Shown here: positions 57,546 to 64,000 of the stretch, one piece after another | How positions within the stretch are numbered: the first letter of the stretch is position 1 | Layout: the number at the start of each line of letters is the position of its first letter | Origin: Antilocapra americana | Lineage: Eukaryota > Chordata > Mammalia > Artiodactyla > Antilocapridae | Direction of reading: 5' to 3' | Assembly: GCA_007570785.1 (NCBI GenBank) | Contig: ML661885.1 | Span: forward strand, 12,140,490-12,204,489 | Length of the DNA: 64,000 bases | Translations under genes and position numbers: made by a program | The notes under the pieces: generated by a model | Databases searched by the model: none | What the model saw: the letters and a program-made list of their open reading frames with translations, nothing else | What the model was told of the DNA's origin: nothing

Positions 57546-59665
57546 CGTACAAGGCAGTAAAATTCTACCGGGACTAACTGGACTTCATGTGTCAGTTGTC
57601 CTTTAGAACCGAGGAAAACATGACGGTATGAAGCCAGCTCTCCCACCGCCCCTCTTACTAGTGCTGTGATGAATGATCAGGGACTGCAGAGAAGTCTCAG
57701 GGCTGGAACAAGTACCAACAGAAGCATTTATCATTTAGGTGTATTCTTTGTGGAAAATCCATTCTACCAGAAATACCCAAGTGCTGATCTGAAAGTTCAT
57801 AGCTTTGTTATAAAGAGCCTTGTTTATAAAGTTACCTTTTAACCTTTGCCAACAGAATGCTACCCAAGTGATGATAATAATATTAACCATCACACCCTCA
57901 AAACATTTTCCCTTGACTCAAATCACTGGAACTTGAAGTCTTTGGATAAGCAAAGCAAATATGTCATTTCTGCACACCAGAAAATGGCATCTGAGAGAGG
58001 AGTCTAGAGAGCTAGCGAGTTGGAGTAATCCACATTGGAACTCATGTCTTCTAACACCTACTTCACTGCTTCATGGTTCTAGTGATTCCAAATACATATA
58101 TTATTATATATGTAATACATTAGGGAAACTTGTTGCCTCCCATGGGCTTCCCTGATGGCTCAGAGGGTAAAGAATCTGCCTGCAATGCAGGAAACCTGGG
58201 TTTAATCCCTGGAGTTGAGCTGCCCTTCAGTGACATCACCTCACCGAGAAATAAACATTGGACATACGTCCTCAGGTTCTGGAATTTTCCCAAGAGAAGT
58301 ATAAGAGCCATATTCTTCAGAGCTTTCTAAATTATGTGAGTGTATAAACCAATATGTACCTACATAATTTATGTCTAAAATGGATTTATTTGTACAGGAA
58401 GTAAAATGAGTCACTACTGGATTATAAATGTCTTTCAAAATTATTAATTTACATTTTTCATCTTGCACTATCAAGAATAACAATTTAATAATTCCAAAAA
58501 AAGATTAACTTAGAACTTTTAAGTGTGGTTTTGATATTTTTGGAAAAAATAGCCTTGTCTTTAAAACATATCCTATATTTCTATTTGTTGTTAAAAAAAA
58601 AAGTCACTGATTTTCAGAGCAATGAAAGGAATATGTCACAGGAAAAAGAGTATGTGCATTCAGATTGCTATTGGCTATATTTCAATTCATTGAGAATGTG
58701 ATTGGGAACCTGGTTAGAATTATAAAGAAATCAGGCTTATCAGTATTACATCTGCTGATAAAAGGGAGAATTCTGTTGTAAATGTAGAGATAATGTGGCA
58801 GAATAATTACCTGTTTGTCATATAGCTAAACTTTAATTACAGCAAGTGCTGAAAAAGAATTCTGTGAAAAATTATATTTTTGGTCTATAAAAATACTTTT
58901 TTCTTTGAACTAAGTCTATACATTGACCACTTCTATAAAACATGCTTTCCTATTTATTATTTGTATCTCAACTGTAGTTCATAATGAAAATAAAACAGGT
59001 CATTTTCACTACTTGAAGGGAGGGTCAGAAGAAATAAAGCTGAGCTCTTTCCAAACTCTTTACAGCTCTTTTGTTCTGCCGTTGAGCAGTGGGTGCCCTT
59101 AAGTAGTTATGACTTTTTGCTCAAACGTGCTCATAATCTCTACCAAAAAGACCACATAAAATGGCAAACTGTTAAGAAGAAAAACTACACACAAAAAAGA
59201 TGCAAACTTTTTCAGTAGTATAACTCAAGAACATCTTTCTCATTTCCCCGACCCATCAGAGAATCCAAAGATTGCTCAATCTTTAGCTTCTTATACACAG
59301 AGAAAATGGACTTCTTAGTTTGTCCTTCCTTCTTAAGTCTTCTAATGTTTTATGAAATTTGACTTTTCCCATTTATGAAACTTAACTTTGTATAACAATC
59401 TATACTTTCTAAAGTGCTTTCAAACAATTCATTTGATCTTGAAAACCTTGTGGAACCCATTACCCAGCTAAGTTCCTATGCTCCTTTTAAAGAATAAGAA
59501 TGAAGTTGCATTCTTGCATAATACACACCGAAAGATATTTAGGGTTATAAGACCATGAAGCATGCAACTTTCACTGACCACAAGGAAAACAAACAATATA
59601 TACATCCAAACATACATACTTGCATAGAAAGAGAAAATGAGCGACCATTGATAAAAGGATTGGGG
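57546..59665. other. Unique DNA with one SINE scrap
   Basis: Only the Bov-tA head at 58141-58212 is recognised. The remainder is AT-rich with no gene evidence. Confidence 0.4.
58141..58212 (+). mobile_element. Bov-tA SINE, 5' head only
   Basis: The segment gggcttccctgatggctcag through gtttaatccctgga is the tRNA-like head. The BovA body is absent, so this is a 3'-truncated or deleted copy. Confidence 0.85.
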
Positions 59666-60145
59666 CAGTTCAGTTCAGTTCAGTCCCTCAGTGGTGTCCC
59701 ACTCTTTGCAACCTCATGGACTGCAGCACGCCAGGCCTCCCTGTCCATCGCCAACTCCTGGAGTTTACTCAAACTCATATCCATCAAGTCAGTGATGCCA
59801 TCCAACCATCTCATCCTCTGTCGTCCCCTTCTCCTCCCGCCTTCAATCTTTCCCAGCATCAGTGTCTTTTCCAATGAGTCAGTTCTTCACATAGGTTGGC
59901 CCAAGTATTGGAGTTTCAGCTTCAGCATCAGTCCTCCCAATGAATATTCAGGACTGATTTCCTTTAGGATGGACTGGTTGGATCTTCTTGCATTCCAAGG
60001 GACTCTCAAGAGCCTTCTCCAACACCACATTTCAAAAGCATCAATTCTTTGGTGCTCAGCTTTCTTTATAGTCCAACTCTCACATCCATACACGACTACT
60101 GGAAAAACTGCAGCTTTGACTAGACAGACCTTTGTTGGCAAAGTA
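59666..60145 (-). mobile_element. BovB 3'-end fragment
   Basis: A 480-bp complement of the BovB 3' end, starting with the terminal repeats (cagttcagttcagttcag). The encoded C-terminal tail is still legible on the minus strand (PVVVYGCESWTIKKAEHQRID), broken further on. Confidence 0.93.
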
Positions 60146-60265
60146 GCAACATATAGATCTCCATAAACGGCATACAAATGTTTTCTCTATTATTCTTGCA
60201 ACTTTTCTGTAAGGTAGCTCAGTTTTCCAAACCTCAGATTTTTTGGTAATTATTTTCAAATACAA

Positions 60266-60472
60266 AGTGAAAGTAAAAGCTCAGTAGAGTCCGACTCTTT
60301 GCAACCCCATGGACTGTAACCTACCAGGCTCCTCTGTCCATGGGATTTTCCAGGCAAGAATACTGGAGTGGGTTGCCATTTCCTTCTCCAGGAGATCTTC
60401 CCCATCCGGTGATCGAACCGAGGTCTCCCCCATTGTAGACAGACGTTTTACCGTCTGAGCCACTAGGGAAGT
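60266..60472 (-). mobile_element. Bov-tA SINE
   Basis: Complement of Bov-tA from gtgaaagtaaaagctcagta to the head accgtctgagccactaggga. Confidence 0.9.
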
Positions 60473-61540
60473 AAAGATATAGAGACACTGGAGAGTTAAA
60501 TCATTTGCATATGCTAATAGAGCTGATTAGAATCCAAGTTTTCTTATTTTTCCACACTTCCTCTAAATCTATACTCTATTTCTGTATAAAATGAACAGTA
60601 ATTTCCACTTAAAATATTTATAAACCACAATTACACTTTTTGCCACTCAGTCATCAGTACCATAGCTCAAGGAAAATTCATTATTTAACTATAACATTTG
60701 TTTATATATCATATTACCCATTTCAAATCATTTTTATAACCCTATTTTACTTGATTCTAATAACTTTTTGAATAAAGTAGATAGCACAGGCATTATTGGA
60801 CCCATTTTACAGATCAAGAAACAGACTGTGAAACTAACCGGCAATCATATTCTGCAGACAGATACACAAGTCTGAAAACTTCAGAACAGTACTCATTCCA
60901 ATGTATCCTCTTGACGGTCCAGTGCCTTTTCATGCCCCTAATGACTGTATCTAAAACTTCTAGTGTTCATGCTTTAGTAACAGACAAAATTAACAGTCAC
61001 TTAAAGAACAAAACCGAATGACTGAAAAGATGCTTGTGTTTTACTTACTATTATACATAACAGCTAAGTATATTGAGTACCTACTTGCTATGTGCAAGGA
61101 AGTGCTTTATATATATATAATCTAATTTAATTTTTCAACATCTCTATAATTCTCATAGTCCCCATCATACAAACAAGGAAACATGTCTGAGAGTCTAACT
61201 TGACTGATGTGCAGAACTATCAGGGCCAAGGCAGGACCTGCGAACCTTCCACCATTAATTACATTGTCCTATTCCACATTTTCCCTTTTTCCTTTAAGCT
61301 CAGTTGATATTTCAGCCAAGTTCTTTTTCATATATTCAGTGATCTTTAAATTCTGCAATTGAGAGAATTCTTTCCAGGAACACAGTTTGTATGGAAAAGC
61401 ACATGTTTGAAAAAGCAGGTACCATATCCTATTTGCATTGGCAGTAGTCTCTGGCATATATTAAACATTCAGTAAGTGTTTGCTAAATGTAAAGGATGTT
61501 TGGAGTTCTCTCTTAAAAAGCTTTTAAGATGTCATGATCT
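60473..61540. other. AT-rich DNA with two MIR remnants
   Basis: MIR-like complement sequence appears at about 60755-60880 (cccattttacagatcaagaa) and 61065-61245 (gagtacctacttgctatgtg). A short (TA)n lies at 61111-61121. No gene is recognised. Confidence 0.5.
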
Positions 61541-61552
61541 AAATATTTAAAT

Positions 61553-61766
61553 GGTTGTTGTTTAGTCACTAAGTCGTGCCTGACTCTTTTGCAACCCCAT
61601 GGACTATATAGCTTGCCAGGTTCTTCTGTCTATGAGAGTTCCCAGGCAAGAATACTGGAGAGGGTTGCCATGTCCTTCTCCAGGGGATCTTCCCAACCCA
61701 GGGATCGAACCTGTGTCTCCTGCATTGACAGGCAGATTCTTTACCACTAAGCCACCAGGGAAGCCC
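61553..61766 (-). mobile_element. Bov-tA SINE
   Basis: Complement of Bov-tA. A 12-bp TSD with one mismatch (aaatatttaaat / aaatacttaaat) lies at 61541-61552 and 61767-61778. Confidence 0.93.
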
Positions 61767-61778
61767 AAATACTTAAAT

Positions 61779-62814
61779 ACAGGATTTATGAGTCAGTTCA
61801 ATTTGCTAAATCTAAGCTTTGCTGCAAAACACATAGTTTCAAAGCCAGGGGAAAAAATGATAAAGAAGTGAACAAATTTCACTTAAGAATATTTTTTAAG
61901 CCAGTTCTTGGAAACCTGAACTGCTCTGTCAATAATCTGACATATTTGGACTGTCTGAATAACCTTTTTTGGATAATCTCCTGTTTCTATGACAAAAGTA
62001 ATGCTTAGTCTAACTGCTGGTGGGAGTCCATGGTTTTTCCTTTGCTACAACCAGTCAGGATAAAAAGTTAACACAGGTGACTTACTATGTAAGGTGCCCT
62101 CACAGGCACTAGCTGAGCAATGATGCAGTAAAGGATCAGTCAGGGAAGACATTGAGTTCAGGTAAGTGGCAGGATACAAAGGGTACACTTTTCCACCTCC
62201 TTCCTTCCTACCCCCGATTGCAGCCATCCCTTTTGTGGACAGCTCCAAAGTTTCTGATATTCATTTGTGTTAGGTGAGCTAAGAAGACGGCATTCCCCTA
62301 CATCTTTCCTGCCTTGGTACTATGACCTTTGTCCTACCCCACCCAGCGCACAGACACTGTAAGTGCACAGCTTAACTTGACTGCAATGTTGGTGTATTTC
62401 AGGGTAAAACGTGCATTCAGGTAAGTCAATCACATGTCAGTCTCAGATTTCTCTGCTTGGCACCACTTTACAGCAGCAAAGCAACTCCTTTCAGGCTCTG
62501 CCCGTTATCACTTCTCTTGCTGTCCATCACCCTCACCTCGGGCTCTTGACCTCTGGTTCTTCCTAATACACCTGCCAGTCCCAGACATGGGTACTTGCAG
62601 ATTATGCAGAATGAGGCTTTTTCCTGTCTCTGGTTCAACACATCCTCCACCAACATCTCTCAAAGACTGCACGACTATACGACCCCCACACCTCTGTTTT
62701 CCTTCATCTCCTTCATCTCCACATCTCTTCATCTCCTCTTCCTACTCTGTGCTCCTGTGCTTTGCCCAGTCCCTGCTCTCTGGCATATGCTTTTGCATTT
62801 GCCATTTTTCCCTC
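61779..62814. other. Unique DNA, possible weak L2 trace
   Basis: Pyrimidine-rich between 62560 and 62810, where the phrasing faintly recalls the L2 3' end. This is too diverged to call. A 138-codon plus frame at 62434-62850 runs into BovB sequence and is not credible. Confidence 0.35.
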
Positions 62815-63012
62815 TTGTTCAGTCCCCAAGTTGTGTCCATCTCTTTGTGATCCCATGGACTGCAGCACACCAAGCCTCCCTGTCGCTCACCATCTCCCAG
62901 AATTTGCCCAAGTTCATATGTCCATTGAATTGGTGATGCCATCCAACCATCTAATCCTCTGACGCCTTGCTCTCTTTCTGCCTTCAATCTTTCCCAGCTT
63001 CAGGGTCTTTTT
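62815..63012 (-). mobile_element. BovB 3'-end fragment
   Basis: The complement of the BovB 3' end runs from ttgttcagtccccaagttgt to ttcccagcttcagggtc, about 200 bp and 5' truncated. Confidence 0.88.
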
Positions 63013-63022
63013 TTTCCCTCTA

Positions 63023-63025
<3 letters not shown>

Positions 63026-63100
<75 letters not shown>
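63026..63100. repeat. Compound (TC)n(CA)n microsatellite
   Basis: Nearly 20 TC units are followed without a break by 18 CA units, about 14 bp beyond the BovB fragment. Confidence 0.97.
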
Positions 63101-63104
<4 letters not shown>

Positions 63105-63378
63105 GGAGGGAGCAAACGGGATTTGGTCCCATTGAATTTCTGGGATCATGTTCCCTGGGTTCATATTTTCTATGTCTCTCTAATCCACTATTTTCTAGCA
63201 AAAGCTTTCTTTGGATTTCTGACACCAGCCCTAACAGCTTGAATTTATCTGATGCTCTGAATAACTTTGCTCCCGGGGCTGAAGTCACAACTATAACACT
63301 CGGGTTATTATTAATAATTATCAATCATTCTCCTTTTTAAAAGATCCTTATTGTTATCTCTTTGTATCATTTAATGTT

Positions 63379-63497
63379 GTTATTTAGGTGGGAAGTCATG
63401 TCAGACTGTTTTGCAACCCCATGGACTGTAGCCCACCAGGCTTCTCTGGGATTTCCCAGGCAAGAATGCTGGAGTGGGTTACCATTTCCTTCTCCAA
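63379..63497 (-). mobile_element. BOV-A monomer SINE (119 bp)
   Basis: A single headless BovA body. A 14-bp TSD with one mismatch (tatcatttaatgtt / tatcatttaatatt) lies at 63365-63378 and 63498-63511. Confidence 0.93.
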
Positions 63498-63511
63498 TAT
63501 CATTTAATATT

Positions 63512-64000
63512 TATATTTAAATACAGAAACCTAAGCAGCTGTTGCCAGGGTCACCGCTCAATATGTACTCACTGAAAAACGGAATGTTTTTCACTCAGTC
63601 AGGGCAAATAATACTAAACTAGTGATTAGGACATGAATGCCCTAAAAGAGCCAGAAAAAGGAGAAACTGAATGATAACTGAGTACCGACAACATGCTGGA
63701 CACTGCTATAAACTTAGCTATTTCTGTGCTAGTCATCCTACTTAGAAGAACTAGACTTTAAAAAAATTACACACCTGTAGAGCTAGGATTTGGATCCAAG
63801 TCATTTTGTCTTCAAAAGTCAGTGCTGACTCTCTAAAGAAAGTTCTGCATAAATGCTAAAAGGTAAAACCCCATCATTAATTACGTGGAAGGAGTTTACA
63901 TTTGCCTGCAATTTACACCTTTTTCCCAGACTAATTTAATTGCCAATGCTAGTAAAGTGCTTCTTCCCACAATTTACTAGGCTTTTTTGGTAAAAAGCTA
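63512..64000. other. Unique DNA with a MIR trace
   Basis: At about 63675-63830 the phrases ctgagtaccgacaacatgct and gagctaggatttggatccaa suggest a MIR complement. Nothing else is recognised up to the window end. Confidence 0.45.

Overview
The window is non-coding DNA from a ruminant, most likely a bovid such as cattle, bison, sheep or goat. The diagnosis rests on its repeats: many tRNA-Glu/BovA SINEs (Bov-tA, BOV-A and the dimer BOV-A2), several BovB (RTE-type) LINE fragments on both strands, and a young bovine-type L1. No exon of a host protein-coding gene is recognisable. The only long open frames are the two ORFs of the L1. Most other open frames are translations of SINE or BovB sequence, or chance frames in AT-rich DNA.

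Layout. 1-5.3 kb: an L1 3' end cut by the window edge, two Bov-tA SINEs, then AT-rich unique DNA with a (TG)n tract. 5.3-8.5 kb: a decayed BovB LINE whose 5' part is inverted relative to its 3' part. 8.6-13.8 kb: SINEs, a BovB tail, ancient L1 and an MLT1-like LTR with a SINE inside it. 13.8-19.2 kb: a nearly complete L1 on the minus strand with a perfect 15-bp target-site duplication (TSD), intact ORF1, an ORF2 intact up to a 100-N assembly gap, and a CpG-rich 5' UTR that contains an antisense SINE. 20.8-27.9 kb: 5'-truncated L1 copies, SINEs, BovB tails, ancient L1 and MIR. 27.9-39.3 kb: unique DNA with MER5, an MLT1-like LTR split by an unassigned insert, a compound L1 insertion, an inverted SINE pair and an older L1. 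39.3-46.3 kb: a repeat-poor island with a modest CpG cluster near 42.4-43.2 kb that could be a promoter or first exon, plus RFX-like and CTCF-like motifs. 46.3-64 kb: L2, MIR, a three-level nest (BOV-A2 inside BovB inside BovB), more SINEs and microsatellites.

How the parts relate. The non-autonomous SINEs carry BovB-derived sequence and are thought to use BovB enzymes. The L1 here encodes its own chaperone and its endonuclease/reverse transcriptase, and it explains the short L1 tails scattered through the window. Several insertions can be ordered in time from nesting and TSDs. I found no evidence of a previously undescribed gene system. The most notable items are the possibly recent L1 with its hidden gap, the twin-priming BovB, the L1 insertion that looks like a 3' transduction, the nested BovB cluster, and the unexplained CpG cluster at 42.4-43.2 kb. 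Family names come from sequence recognition without a database search, and boundaries without a TSD are approximate.
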